Origin: Ruania zhangjianzhongii
GTDB lineage: Bacteria; Actinomycetota; Actinomycetes; Actinomycetales; Beutenbergiaceae
Direction: 5' to 3'
Assembly (NCBI RefSeq): GCF_008000995.1
Contig: NZ_CP042828.1
Coordinates: 2,196,882-2,260,881, forward strand
DNA: 64,000 bases
Shown in pieces: positions 17,390-26,639 of the stretch. The position numbers were made by a program, and so were the translations under genes. The first letter of the stretch is position 1. Each line of letters opens with the position of its first letter. The notes below the pieces were generated by a model that had not been told where the DNA came from, ran no database searches, and saw only the letters and a program-made list of their open reading frames with translations.

Positions 17390-18679
17390 ATGACTGAAGT
17401 GGTTGTGTACCTAGTTGCGACCTTCGTGATCCTTCTAGCGGTCGGCGTGCCTATCGGTTATGTCCTGGGCATCGCAGGAGTGGGATACTTCCTACTGTTC
17501 CAGGACTTCGGGCCAGCAATGCAGACTGTGCCCCAGGTCATGCTCTCGTCGACTAGCTCCTTCTCGCTGGCCGCGATCCCGTTCTTCATCTTCGTCGGCC
17601 AGCTGATGTCTGAGACCGGCGTATCGGACCGGATTGTCATCTTCGCACGTGCTGTGATCGGCCACGTCCGAGGTGGCCTTGCGATGGTGGCCCTGTTCTC
17701 CAGCCTGCTGGTAGCAGCCTTCTCCGGCTCGTCCGTGGCAAATGCCGTGGGCACCGGGTCGGTGACGATTCCGGCGATGATCAGAGCGAAGTACCCTCGC
17801 CCGTTCGCGGCCGCTGTCGAGGCGACCTCAAGCTCGATGGGCACAGTCGTGCCACCGAGCGTTGCAATGATCGTCTATGCGTCGATCACCGGAGTCAGCG
17901 TCAAGGCGCTGTTCATCGCCGGCTATCTACCCGCGGCGCTCTACACCATCGGCGTCCTCATTGTGATCGGCGTGGTGGCGCGACGAGCTGGCTTCGGTGT
18001 CGACGAGAAGTCCTCCTTCCGAACGCGGCTGCGCACTTTCCGTGGTGCCATCGGTCCTATCCTCATCCCAGTTGTCGTCATGGGCGGCATCCTCGCCGGA
18101 GTGATGACTGCGACCGAGGCCGGTGCCGTTGCTGGCCTGTACACCCTCGTCTTGGCAGGTGTTGCCTACCGGTCGCTGAGCTGGAAGAAGTTGGTTCGCG
18201 TGTTGGTCGCCACGGCACGGACGACCGGAGTCGTGATGCTCATCGTCGCCGCCGCCGGGATCGTAGGATGGATCCTGGCGCGTGAGCGCGTACCTGCGAG
18301 CGTCGCCGAACTCGCGTTGGGAACCTTCGAGAGTCAACTCGGGATCCTGCTCATGCTGATCGTGATGCTGGTTCTTCTGGGGACCTTCATGGAAACCTTG
18401 TCAGCGCTGGCGATTACCGCTCCAATCATCGTCGGGATCGGCACCACGGCCGGGATCGATCCCCTGCTTCTCGGTCTCGTCACCGTGCTATCGCTGTCGA
18501 TCGGGATGATCACGCCCCCAGTGGGTGTCGTGCTGTTCGTCACCACGAAGATCGCCGAGACACGGATTGAGGCCTCATCCAGGGCACTGATCCCGTTTCT
18601 GGCAGTGCTCATCATCGGAACAGCGCTGATCGCAATCTTCCCAGACGCGGCACTCTGGCTCCCACGCCAATTCGAGTAG
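17390..18679 (+). CDS. dctM: TRAP transporter large permease (DctM)
   Basis: 429 residues, about 12 helices. DctM hallmarks are present: AAIPFFIFVGQLMSETG, GGLAMVALFSSLLVAAFSGSS, and VPPSVAMIVYA followed later by MITPPVGVVLFV. ATG 17390 (MTEVVVY) is chosen, with GGGTGG 5-6 nt upstream; it starts 40 nt after the dctQ stop. It is the last gene of the island's TRAP operon and is followed by a strong hairpin. Confidence 0.93.
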   Translation: MTEVVVYLVATFVILLAVGVPIGYVLGIAGVGYFLLFQDFGPAMQTVPQVMLSSTSSFSLAAIPFFIFVGQLMSETGVSDRIVIFARAVIGHVRGGLAMVALFSSLLVAAFSGSSVANAVGTGSVTIPAMIRAKYPRPFAAAVEATSSSMGTVVPPSVAMIVYASITGVSVKALFIAGYLPAALYTIGVLIVIGVVARRAGFGVDEKSSFRTRLRTFRGAIGPILIPVVVMGGILAGVMTATEAGAVAGLYTLVLAGVAYRSLSWKKLVRVLVATARTTGVVMLIVAAAGIVGWILARERVPASVAELALGTFESQLGILLMLIVMLVLLGTFMETLSALAITAPIIVGIGTTAGIDPLLLGLVTVLSLSIGMITPPVGVVLFVTTKIAETRIEASSRALIPFLAVLIIGTALIAIFPDAALWLPRQFE

Positions 18680-18739
18680 CCGTCGAAACTCCCTGGGGAA
18701 GGGAGAGTGCTGATCGGGTTGGGGCTCGATGCAGCACAA

Positions 18740-18779
18740 GGAACCGTGCCTCGCCAGCGAACTGGCGAGGCACGGTTCC
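18740..18779. terminator. Strong bidirectional hairpin after the TRAP operon
   Basis: An 18-bp perfect stem, 18740-18757 against 18762-18779, closes a 4-nt CGAA loop. It has no T-run, so it may act with Rho or as a bidirectional block. Confidence 0.75.
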
Positions 18780-18946
18780 ACTATCCGAAGAACTAGTAGG
18801 CCCCCGGCGCCGGGCCACTCCATGCACCAGAGACGCTGCGGGCGCCAGAGTTCACCTTCTCCACGGTGCGCAACGACCTCCGTGTGGAGTGCCAGGCCAG
18901 AGGGCATAAGTCGCGACATCCTTAGTCATGGACCGAAGCGAGCACG

Positions 18947-18971
18947 ACTGGTTTGAGTCCAGTCGGGGAGC
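18947..18971 (+). repeat. Candidate attR: decayed copy of the tRNA-Asn 3' end
   Basis: 25 nt in the same orientation as 7170-7195, with one substitution (GGTTTGAG for GGTTCGAG) and a one-base shorter G run (CGGGGAGC). The rest of the tRNA is not present, as expected for the distal att site of an element integrated in a tRNA 3' end. Confidence 0.65.
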
Positions 18972-19021
18972 GAGCAGGTCCGGAATCTGGGGAGATTTCG
19001 GACCTTGTGCTTTGCCCGCGT

Positions 19022-20767
19022 TCACCACACGTCGAGCGTGTACAGGTACGAGGTGCGGCGAGGTACGTCGCTGGGGGAGTCCACCCCACGAGAGAGCAGT
19101 CGGTAGCGAGTCCGCCGCGAGGGACTGACCGTCGTGGTCGCCTTGCCACGGCTGACCTGGATGTCCCGCACCGTGCGCCAGTTCCCGTTCGTGAGCTGGC
19201 GCTGCAGCCGCACCTCGCCGGTCACCCCACCCTTCGGGCTGATCCAGCCGATGTAGAGCGTGGTGTTCTTACCCGCTGGACCTTCCTTCGGCCCGCTGAG
19301 GTCCAGGATGGTGCGCCCGTTCGAGCCCACGCAGCGCAGCCGGTGCCAGTTGCTGGTCCCGTTTGGGTGGGTCACGTCGATCTGCTGGCTCCGCGCCCGG
19401 ATCGCCCGCACCCGCCAGTAGGCGGTGTCCCGCGGCCCGACCACGGTCGAACCCTTCCCGCTGGTGACCGTGATGTCGCGGATGTTCTGCCAACTGCCGT
19501 TCGCCCGCCGGCGCTGCAGCCGCACCGTGCCGTTCACCGGGACGCCGTTGTACTCCCAAAGCACGTGCAGCCGGGTACCGGTCGAGGCCACCGCACCACC
19601 GGGCCCCGCCAGCCGCAGCTTCACCCGGTTCTTCAGCCGGTTCTGGGTGCCGCTGCGGATCGTGCTGAGCCGGGCATAGAGGTAACGGCCCGGGCAGGCG
19701 GTGGACTTGGTGTCCCGGTGCCCGGAGATCACCGGCAGCCGGCGGGCACCGTCGTTCGTGTAGTTCGCCGTGTTGTAGGCGTAGTGCACGCCGTGCACGT
19801 CGAACTTCCAGGCGAACAGGTCCGCGTACGAGGTCAGCACTCGGCTCGGGATGTTGCGCTCGTGGAAGTTGCCGATCGCCGCCACCCCGAAGGACTGCGA
19901 GTTGTAGGACTTCGTGTGCGCGGCGATCACCGGTCGGTGCACACCGCCGTAGGCGCCTTCCCAGATCCGGCCGAACCGGTCGATGAGGAAGTTGTACCCG
20001 ATGTCGTAGAAGTCCCGGCTGAGCACGTGGTAGCGGTAGATCGACCGGATGATGCCGCGCACCTCACCGGAGGAGTAGGAGTTCGCTGTGGCGGTGTGGT
20101 GCACGAACCCGCCGCGGATGTCCCCATAGGCGACCCCGTCCTGGTTCTGCCGCAGTGACTCGTCGGCGCCCCAGTTCGCTCGCGAGGCCATCGTCGGCTT
20201 GTCGATGATCCAGCGCCCGGGCACCCCGGCAGTCGTGGCCGTCTCCGGTTCCGCGGCGCTGAGCGCCGAACGCGGCATCGGTTCCGGGTGGATCAGGGTC
20301 AGGGACAGATCCTCGGGCACGTCCCCGGAGACCGAGACCTCCACCGCATCGGCGCCCCGGGTCCACAGCGGTTCCGTGCCGGCCACGTCCGCCCGACCAG
20401 CGGTGTGCTCGTCCGGAGGAAGCGCAGACCATGGTGACCACACGCCGTCGGTGCGCAGGCGCACGTACGGCTCCGGGACGCCGTCACCGGTCCAGGTGAG
20501 CGCCACCAGCTCGAACGTGGCCGTCTCCCACGCCGCGGTACGTCCACCTCCGACGTCGCCGACCGGGATCCTGCTCACGCCCTGGTCGTCCGGACCCTCC
20601 GGTGTGTTCAGCGGGGCCGGATCGGCATCATCGGAGGGCGCCGCCCACGCACCGATCGCCGGTCCCAGCGCCAGCCCGGTCCCGGCCATCGCCACCAGTG
20701 CTGACCTCCGGCTCAGACCGGTGCGTTCGCCCGTTGTGCTGATGTCGTCATTGCGCATGTCTGCCAT
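19022..20767 (-). CDS. Exported N-acetylmuramoyl-L-alanine amidase / peptidoglycan-recognition protein
   Basis: Cleaves the amide bond between MurNAc and the stem peptide in the wall. 581 residues. A twin-arginine-like leader (GLSRRSALVAMAGTGLALG) covers about 15-45. After a linker region, the amidase_2/PGRP domain (about 185-365) shows the Zn ligands His in GGFVHHTAT, His in VISGHRDTKS and Cys in TACPGRY, with YNFLIDRFGRIWEGAYGG between. The C-terminal 200 residues are two beta repeats (VRLQRRRANGSWQNI and VRLQRQLTNGNWRTV), likely wall-binding. ATG 20767 has GGGAG 6 nt upstream; ATG 20770 is adjacent. First intact gene outside the island. Confidence 0.92.
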   Translation of the reverse strand: MADMRNDDISTTGERTGLSRRSALVAMAGTGLALGPAIGAWAAPSDDADPAPLNTPEGPDDQGVSRIPVGDVGGGRTAAWETATFELVALTWTGDGVPEPYVRLRTDGVWSPWSALPPDEHTAGRADVAGTEPLWTRGADAVEVSVSGDVPEDLSLTLIHPEPMPRSALSAAEPETATTAGVPGRWIIDKPTMASRANWGADESLRQNQDGVAYGDIRGGFVHHTATANSYSSGEVRGIIRSIYRYHVLSRDFYDIGYNFLIDRFGRIWEGAYGGVHRPVIAAHTKSYNSQSFGVAAIGNFHERNIPSRVLTSYADLFAWKFDVHGVHYAYNTANYTNDGARRLPVISGHRDTKSTACPGRYLYARLSTIRSGTQNRLKNRVKLRLAGPGGAVASTGTRLHVLWEYNGVPVNGTVRLQRRRANGSWQNIRDITVTSGKGSTVVGPRDTAYWRVRAIRARSQQIDVTHPNGTSNWHRLRCVGSNGRTILDLSGPKEGPAGKNTTLYIGWISPKGGVTGEVRLQRQLTNGNWRTVRDIQVSRGKATTTVSPSRRTRYRLLSRGVDSPSDVPRRTSYLYTLDVW

Positions 20768-20905
20768 CATCGTCTCCCGTGACCTGATCGTGACCACACC
20801 GTAGTGCCTGCCGATGCTGCGCGCCGGGAGCAGCCACCCGCGTGCCCGGTGCCCGGTTACGATCGAGGTGGGCCGCGCGTCGATGCGCGGGAGAAGGAGG
20901 GCTTC

Positions 20906-23900
20906 GTGACCACCACCATCGGCCACACCCCCGCCGGCGAACCAGAGCCGGCTACTACCGTCCCGCTGCGGTTCGTGACCGCGGCCAGCCTGTTCGACGG
21001 GCACGACGCCGCGATCACCGTGATGCGCCGGATCATCCAGGCTCAGGGCGCTGAGGTGATCCACCTGGGCCACGACCGCTCGGTCCGGGAGGTGGTCCGC
21101 GCCGCACTGCAGGAAGACGCCGACGGCGTGGCGATCTCCTCCTACCAGGGCGGCCACCTGGAGTACTTCCGCTACCTGGTGGACTCCCTCGCGGAGGCCG
21201 GGGCCGGCCACATCCGGGTGTTCGGCGGCGGTGGCGGCACGATCACCCACGAGGAGATCGCGGAGCTGACAGAGGCCGGGGTCGAGCGCCTCTACCACCC
21301 GGACGACGGCCTCAAGCTCGGTCTGACCGGCATGATCGAGGACCTCGTCACCCGCACTCAGGCACCGCGCCGGCCGGCCGCTACACCCGGGAGGCTCCCG
21401 GACCGGGAGGACGATGCCGGTGTGGGCCGGCTGCTCAGCGCCATCGAGGATGGTCTTCTCACCGACGACGGCGCAGCCCGGCTGGGCCTGTCGGCTCACC
21501 CAGGCGCCACTCGCCCGGGCGGAGCCGCCCCGGTGGTCGGGATCACCGGCACCGGCGGGTCCGGCAAGTCCTCGGTGATCGACGAGCTGGTGCTGCGGTT
21601 CCTCACCGCCTTTCCCGAGCTGCGGATCGGCGTGCTCGCCGTGGACCCGACCCGCCGGCGCACCGGGGGTGCACTGCTCGGCGACCGGATCCGGATGAAC
21701 GCACTTCGCTCGGACCGGGTGTACTTCAGGTCGATGGCCACCCGGCGCCAGGACGTGAGCGTGAGCGAGGTGCTCGCCGAGTCGATTCGCGCGCTACAGG
21801 GCTGCGGGTTCGACCTGGTGATCGTGGAGACCGCCGGGATCGGCCAGTCGGACTCGGCGGTGGTGGAGCTGGTGGACGTGCCGGTCTACGTGATGACCAG
21901 TGAGTACGGCGCCGCCAGCCAGCTGGAGAAGATCGACATGATCGACTTCGCCGAGCTGGTGATCCTGAACAAGTTCGACCGCCGCGGCGGCGAGGACGCG
22001 CTGCGGGACGTGCGCAAGCAGTGGCGCCGCAACCGGTTGGCGTTCGACACCCCGGACGAGGAGGTGCCGGTCTATCCCACCGTCGCCAGCCACTTCCATG
22101 ACGACGGCCTGACCCGCGCGTTCGAGGCCCTGCTGGCCCGGCTCGGCGACGGCTGGCAGCCCGAGCAGCCGCTCACCGGGGGAGCAGGAGCCGGTGGCAG
22201 CCTCATCCCCGGGTGCAGAGTGCGCTACCTGGCCGAGATCGCCGAACAGGGCCAGGACCTCACCCGCAGGGTCGAGACCGAAGCCGACGCCGCCGAGGCG
22301 GCACAGCGGTACTGGACCAGCCTGCGTGACCTGGCCGACCCGGCGCTCCCGGAACCGCTCGAGCCCTACCCGACCTCCGCCGTCGAGAGCGAGGAGACGC
22401 TGGTCCGGCTACGCACGCTGTACGCCGACGCACTGGCCCGCCTGAGCGAGGACTCTCTGGAGCTCTTGCGCGCCTGGCCGCAGCGCCGCGCCGCGCTCAC
22501 CGCCACCCGCGGCACGTACCAGGTGCGCGGCCGGGAGATCAGCGTGGAGAACTACAGCACCTCGCTGTCCGGCACGGCACTGCCACGGGTGGCGCCACCG
22601 CAGTTCCGATCCTGGGGTGACCTGCTGCGGTTCCTGCACCAGGAGAACACCCCCGGGGCCTTCCCCTACACCGCCGGCGTGTATCCGTATCGTCGACAGA
22701 CCGAGGACCCGACCCGGATGTTCGCCGGCGAGGGACCGCCGGAGCGCACCAACCGCCGGTTCCACTACCTCGCCGCCGGGCAGGGCGTGGCTCGGCTGTC
22801 CACCGCGTTCGACTCGGTCACCCTGTACGGCCAGGACCCCGCCACCCGCCCGGACGTGTACGGAAAGGTCGGCAACTCCGGCGTGAGCGTGCCGACGCTG
22901 GACGATATGAAGCGGCTGTACTCCGGATTCGACCTGTGCGCACCGGCGACCTCGGTGTCGATGACCATCAACGGGCCGGCGCCGATCATCCTGGCGATGT
23001 TCTTCCACACCGCGATCGACCAGCAGGTGGAGAAGCACCTGCGCGCCGACCCGCAGCGGTGGCAGGCGGCTCAGCAGAAGATCGGCGAGATACTCGGTGG
23101 CCGGCAGCAGCCGGTCTACCGCGGTGAGCTGCCCGACGGCAACGACGGGCTGGGCCTCGGCCTGCTCGGGGTGACCGGGGCCGAGGTGACCGACCCGCAG
23201 ACCTACGCCCGGATCGCCGCCGAGACCCTGGCCGCAGTGCGCGGCACGGTGCAGGCGGACATCCTCAAGGAAGACCAGGCGCAGAACACCTGCATCTTCG
23301 GCACCGAGTTCGCGCTGCGGATGATGGGGGACATCCAGCAGTACTTCATCGACGCCCGCGTGCGGAACTTCTACTCGGTGTCCATCTCCGGCTACCACAT
23401 CGCCGAGGCCGGAGCGAACCCGATCACCCAGCTCGCCTTCACCCTGGCCAACGGGTTCACGATCGTGGAGTACTACCTGGCCCGCGGGATGGCCATCGAC
23501 GACGTCGCCCCGCACCTGTCCTTCTTCTTCTCCAACGGGATGGACCCGGAGTACGCGGTGATCGGTCGGGTGGCCCGGCGGATATGGGCTCGGGCGATGC
23601 GCGACCGGTATGGCGCGAGCCCGCGGGGGCAGATGCTGAAGTATCACATCCAGACCTCCGGGCGGTCGCTACACGCTCAGGAGATCGAGTTCAACGACAT
23701 CCGTACGACGTTGCAGGCGCTGTATGCGAGCTTCGACGCCTGCAACAGCCTGCACACCAACGCCTATGACGAGGCGGTCACCACCCCCACTGAGGAGTCC
23801 GTGCGCCGAGCGGTGGCGATCCAGATGATCGTGGCCCGCGAGTTCGGCCTCAGCGGCTGCGAGAACCCGTGGCAGGGCAGCTACATCATCGGCGAGCTCA

Positions 23901-24343
23901 CCGACCTGGTGGAGCAGGCGGTCTACGCCGAGTTCGAAGCGCTGAGCAGGCGGGGCGGGGTCCTCGGTGCGATGGAGTCGATGTACCAGCGCGGCAAGAT
24001 CCAGGACGAGTCGATGGTCTACGAGCAGCGCAAGCACGACGGGTCGCTCCCGATCGTGGGCGTGAACACGTTCCTGCCCACCGAGCACAGTGGCGAGATC
24101 GAGGTATCGATCGACCTGGTGCGCTCCAGTGCCGCGGAGAAGGATGCCCAGGTAGCCTCGGTGAGTGACTGGCAGGAGGCGAGGAACGCCGTCGACTCGG
24201 GTGCGCTGAGCAGGCTTCAGGAGGTGGCGCGCAGGGGCGAGAACACCTTCGCCGCGCTGATGGAGGCGGTGCGCAGCCACAGCCTCGGCCAGATCACCCA
24301 GGCGCTGTACCAGGTGGGCGGTCAGTACCGGCGGTCGATGTGA
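20906..24343 (+). CDS. icmF: Fused isobutyryl-CoA mutase (IcmF)
   Basis: Adenosylcobalamin enzyme that interconverts isobutyryl-CoA and n-butyryl-CoA, linking valine degradation with butyrate and branched fatty-acid primers. 1145 residues. B12-binding domain (about 15-155) with DGHDAAITVMRRI; MeaI-like GTPase chaperone (about 200-415) with P-loop GTGGSGKSS; linker; mutase substrate domain to the end. Phe606 (DPTRMFAGEG) and Gln793 (EDQAQNTC) occupy the positions that are Tyr89 and Arg207 in methylmalonyl-CoA mutase, the Phe/Gln pair known for isobutyryl-CoA specificity. GTG 20906 has GGAGG 5 nt upstream. It stands alone, divergent from the amidase gene. Confidence 0.95.
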   Translation: MTTTIGHTPAGEPEPATTVPLRFVTAASLFDGHDAAITVMRRIIQAQGAEVIHLGHDRSVREVVRAALQEDADGVAISSYQGGHLEYFRYLVDSLAEAGAGHIRVFGGGGGTITHEEIAELTEAGVERLYHPDDGLKLGLTGMIEDLVTRTQAPRRPAATPGRLPDREDDAGVGRLLSAIEDGLLTDDGAARLGLSAHPGATRPGGAAPVVGITGTGGSGKSSVIDELVLRFLTAFPELRIGVLAVDPTRRRTGGALLGDRIRMNALRSDRVYFRSMATRRQDVSVSEVLAESIRALQGCGFDLVIVETAGIGQSDSAVVELVDVPVYVMTSEYGAASQLEKIDMIDFAELVILNKFDRRGGEDALRDVRKQWRRNRLAFDTPDEEVPVYPTVASHFHDDGLTRAFEALLARLGDGWQPEQPLTGGAGAGGSLIPGCRVRYLAEIAEQGQDLTRRVETEADAAEAAQRYWTSLRDLADPALPEPLEPYPTSAVESEETLVRLRTLYADALARLSEDSLELLRAWPQRRAALTATRGTYQVRGREISVENYSTSLSGTALPRVAPPQFRSWGDLLRFLHQENTPGAFPYTAGVYPYRRQTEDPTRMFAGEGPPERTNRRFHYLAAGQGVARLSTAFDSVTLYGQDPATRPDVYGKVGNSGVSVPTLDDMKRLYSGFDLCAPATSVSMTINGPAPIILAMFFHTAIDQQVEKHLRADPQRWQAAQQKIGEILGGRQQPVYRGELPDGNDGLGLGLLGVTGAEVTDPQTYARIAAETLAAVRGTVQADILKEDQAQNTCIFGTEFALRMMGDIQQYFIDARVRNFYSVSISGYHIAEAGANPITQLAFTLANGFTIVEYYLARGMAIDDVAPHLSFFFSNGMDPEYAVIGRVARRIWARAMRDRYGASPRGQMLKYHIQTSGRSLHAQEIEFNDIRTTLQALYASFDACNSLHTNAYDEAVTTPTEESVRRAVAIQMIVAREFGLSGCENPWQGSYIIGELTDLVEQAVYAEFEALSRRGGVLGAMESMYQRGKIQDESMVYEQRKHDGSLPIVGVNTFLPTEHSGEIEVSIDLVRSSAAEKDAQVASVSDWQEARNAVDSGALSRLQEVARRGENTFAALMEAVRSHSLGQITQALYQVGGQYRRSM

Positions 24344-24365
24344 CCGGCCTGCCCGGTGGCGGGGC

Positions 24366-24710
24366 TCAGGACTCCTCGGGCTCCGGTGAGAGGTCCTCGC
24401 ACCAGTCCTCGGGGGAGAGGAGGCCTTCGTCGTCGTCGTTCTCGTCCAAGCACTCCTCGTAGGCCTCCTCCTCCTGCTGCTCGTCGACCTGTGAGGTGAG
24501 GCTGCTGAGCAGGGGGAAGGCGATGGCGATGCAGATCAGCGCGACCACGCAGCCGACCCGGGTGGCGACGTTCTGTGAGCTGCTCGGGCGGTGCGCTTCC
24601 GGGTCGGCGTAGCGCCAGGCCACGGTTCCGCGCCACATGCCCATCGGGCTGATCGCACCCCAGAGGCACAGGGCCGCCGTGATCACCAGCATGATGTAGA
24701 CGAAGATCAT
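24366..24710 (-). CDS. Small membrane protein with acidic tail
   Basis: Function unknown. 114 residues: a membrane helix at the N-terminus (MIFVYIMLVITAALCLWGA), a WRYADPEAHRPSS loop, a second helix (VGCVVALICIAIAFPLLSSL), and a very acidic tail (VDEQQEEEAYEECLDENDDD). The WRGTVAWRYADPEA pattern resembles DUF6199-type proteins; this is not certain. Confidence 0.7.
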   Translation of the reverse strand: MIFVYIMLVITAALCLWGAISPMGMWRGTVAWRYADPEAHRPSSSQNVATRVGCVVALICIAIAFPLLSSLTSQVDEQQEEEAYEECLDENDDDEGLLSPEDWCEDLSPEPEES

Positions 24711-24818
24711 TGGAGGGACGGTAGCGCATAGCTACGATCTGCTCGGCTGCCGGTGCGCAGACGGTGTAAGAGCGGTGAAAGGTAATCGTTGAAGACGACG
24801 GCGGAACCTAGGTAAGGT

Positions 24819-24832
24819 TGTGAGCGCTCACA
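24819..24832. promoter_or_regulatory. LacI-family operator upstream of the arabinofuranosidase gene
   Basis: The perfect 14-bp palindrome TGTGAGCGCTCACA has the CG centre typical of LacI/GalR-family operators. It lies 66-79 nt upstream of the GH51 start. No LacI-family gene is in this window, so the repressor must act from elsewhere. Confidence 0.8.
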
Positions 24833-24897
24833 TCGCTGGTGGTGCCGTGTCGTACCCCGGTGAGCTGCCTCAGTACACCCTGACATCGGAGTCTTGC

Positions 24898-26451
24898 ATG
24901 CCTGCACCGGGCAGTCCGTCCGCACCGATCACCGCGATCATCAACCTCGACGTGCCCGGGCCGGTGATCAGCAGGCACATATATGGGCACTTCGCCGAGC
25001 ACCTGGGCCGGTGCATCTACGGCGGCTTCTATGTGGGCGAGGACTCCGACCTGCCGAACGAGGGCGGGATACGGCTGGACGTGGTGGAGGCGCTGCGCGG
25101 GCTGCGCATCCCGAACCTGCGCTGGCCGGGCGGCTGCTTTGCCGACGAGTACCACTGGCGCGACGGTGTCGGCCCGCGCCAGGAACGGCCCCGGATGGTG
25201 AACAGCCACTGGGGTGACGTGGTGGAGGACAACTCCTTCGGCACCCATGAGTTCATGGCGCTGTGCGAGCTGCTCGGTGCTGAGCCCTATGTGAACGGCA
25301 ACGTCGGCTCCGGGACCGTGCGCGAGATGAGTGACTGGGTGGAGTACCTCACCCGCGGTGACGACTCCCCGATGGCGGCCCTGCGCCGCGAGCACGGGCG
25401 GGACGAGCCGTGGCAGGTGAAGTTCTGGGGACTGGGCAACGAGCCGTGGGGCTGTGGCGGGAACATGACCGCTTCGCACTACGCCGAGGAGGCTCGACGG
25501 TACGCCACCTACTGCCGGGACCATGGCGAGAACCGGCTCTACCGGATCGCGGCCGGGGCGAACTCCGACGACTACGCCTGGACCGAGACGTTGATGAAGG
25601 CCCTGAACCCGCTCGGCGGCTGCGGCCGGGATCCACGCGGGCTGTACCAGGCGGTCTCGGTGCACTACTACACGATTCCGGGCACCTGGCAGGACAAGGG
25701 CAGCGCAACCGAGTTCACCGAACAGGACTACTACCGCACCCTGGTCAAGGCCGCGTATACCGATGAGCTGCTGCGTGGGCACTCGAACGTGATGGACTGC
25801 TACGACCCGGAGAAGAAGGTCGGCCTGGTGCTGGACGAGTGGGGTACCTGGTGGAATGTGGAGGAAGGCACGAACCCCGGGTTCCTGTACCAGCAGAACA
25901 CCCTCCGCGATGCGCTGGTGGCCAGTACGCACTTCGACATCTTCCACGCCCATGCCGACCGACTGGTGATGGCCAATATCGCCCAGACGGTGAACGTGCT
26001 GCAGGCGATGATCCTCACGGACATCAACACTGACTCCCGTGAGCTCGTGCTGACCCCGACCTACCACGTGTTCGAGATGAATGCTGGGCACCAGGATGCC
26101 GCCAGCCTGCGCGTGGATTTCCCCGGTGGACTGCCGGTGCGCGCGGTGGACGGCGAGGAGCTGACCACGGTGTCCGCCTCGGCCAGCAGCAAGGACGGCC
26201 GGGTGCTGATCTCGCTGTCCAACCTGGACGCGGGCGAGCCGACAACGGTCGACCTCGACCTGCGTGGAGGAACGGTGAGCGATGTGCGTACCCGGATCCT
26301 CACCGCTGGTGAGCTGGACGCACACAACGCTCCAGGTCGCGGCGCGCAGGTGCAGCCGGTGGTGCACGAGCAGGTGACAGCGACCGAGCGGGGCCTGCGG
26401 GTGGAACTGCCGGCGCACTCGTTCGTGACCGTCAGCGCGGCTGTGGCGTGA
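24898..26451 (+). CDS. Intracellular alpha-L-arabinofuranosidase, GH51
   Basis: Releases terminal L-arabinofuranose from arabino-oligosaccharides. 517 residues, normal for the family. Seen: [16 protein letters not shown] and [19 protein letters not shown] at the N-terminus, the acid/base Glu182 in [11 protein letters not shown] and the nucleophile Glu314 in [10 protein letters not shown]. The C-terminal part (about 400-517) is the beta-sandwich. No signal peptide, so it acts on imported oligosaccharides. ATG 24898 is preceded by GGAG at 7 nt. Likely repressed through the LacI-type operator just upstream. Confidence 0.95.
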   Translation: MPAPGSPSAPITAIINLDVPGPVISRHIYGHFAEHLGRCIYGGFYVGEDSDLPNEGGIRLDVVEALRGLRIPNLRWPGGCFADEYHWRDGVGPRQERPRMVNSHWGDVVEDNSFGTHEFMALCELLGAEPYVNGNVGSGTVREMSDWVEYLTRGDDSPMAALRREHGRDEPWQVKFWGLGNEPWGCGGNMTASHYAEEARRYATYCRDHGENRLYRIAAGANSDDYAWTETLMKALNPLGGCGRDPRGLYQAVSVHYYTIPGTWQDKGSATEFTEQDYYRTLVKAAYTDELLRGHSNVMDCYDPEKKVGLVLDEWGTWWNVEEGTNPGFLYQQNTLRDALVASTHFDIFHAHADRLVMANIAQTVNVLQAMILTDINTDSRELVLTPTYHVFEMNAGHQDAASLRVDFPGGLPVRAVDGEELTTVSASASSKDGRVLISLSNLDAGEPTTVDLDLRGGTVSDVRTRILTAGELDAHNAPGRGAQVQPVVHEQVTATERGLRVELPAHSFVTVSAAVA

Positions 26452-26639
26452 CTGTGAGCGCGGTCTGAGGGGTTGGCCGTTGCCGTGACGCTGGCCGGGC
26501 GCGTGGTCGGCCCGCGCGCCGGCAGGGGAGAACGGCCCATACAGTCGGCTATCTGAGGTGAGGCCGGGGGCCTAAGATGGGCGCGGTCCCACATGCGTTT
26601 CGAGCGTGACGTGCGTTGCGCTCTCCCAGGGGAGGAACT

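Larger units (their letters stand above)
18680..19021. other. Gene-free island edge
   Basis: Apart from the hairpin and the candidate attR, nothing codes here: no frame has start signals or family motifs. Confidence 0.6.

Noticed and set aside
22409..23647. Long minus-strand frame antisense to icmF
   Set aside because: Shadow frame; icmF on the other strand has complete domains.
24707..24925. Minus-strand small open frame ahead of the arabinofuranosidase
   Set aside because: No start signals or family resemblance; overlaps the LacI-type operator.
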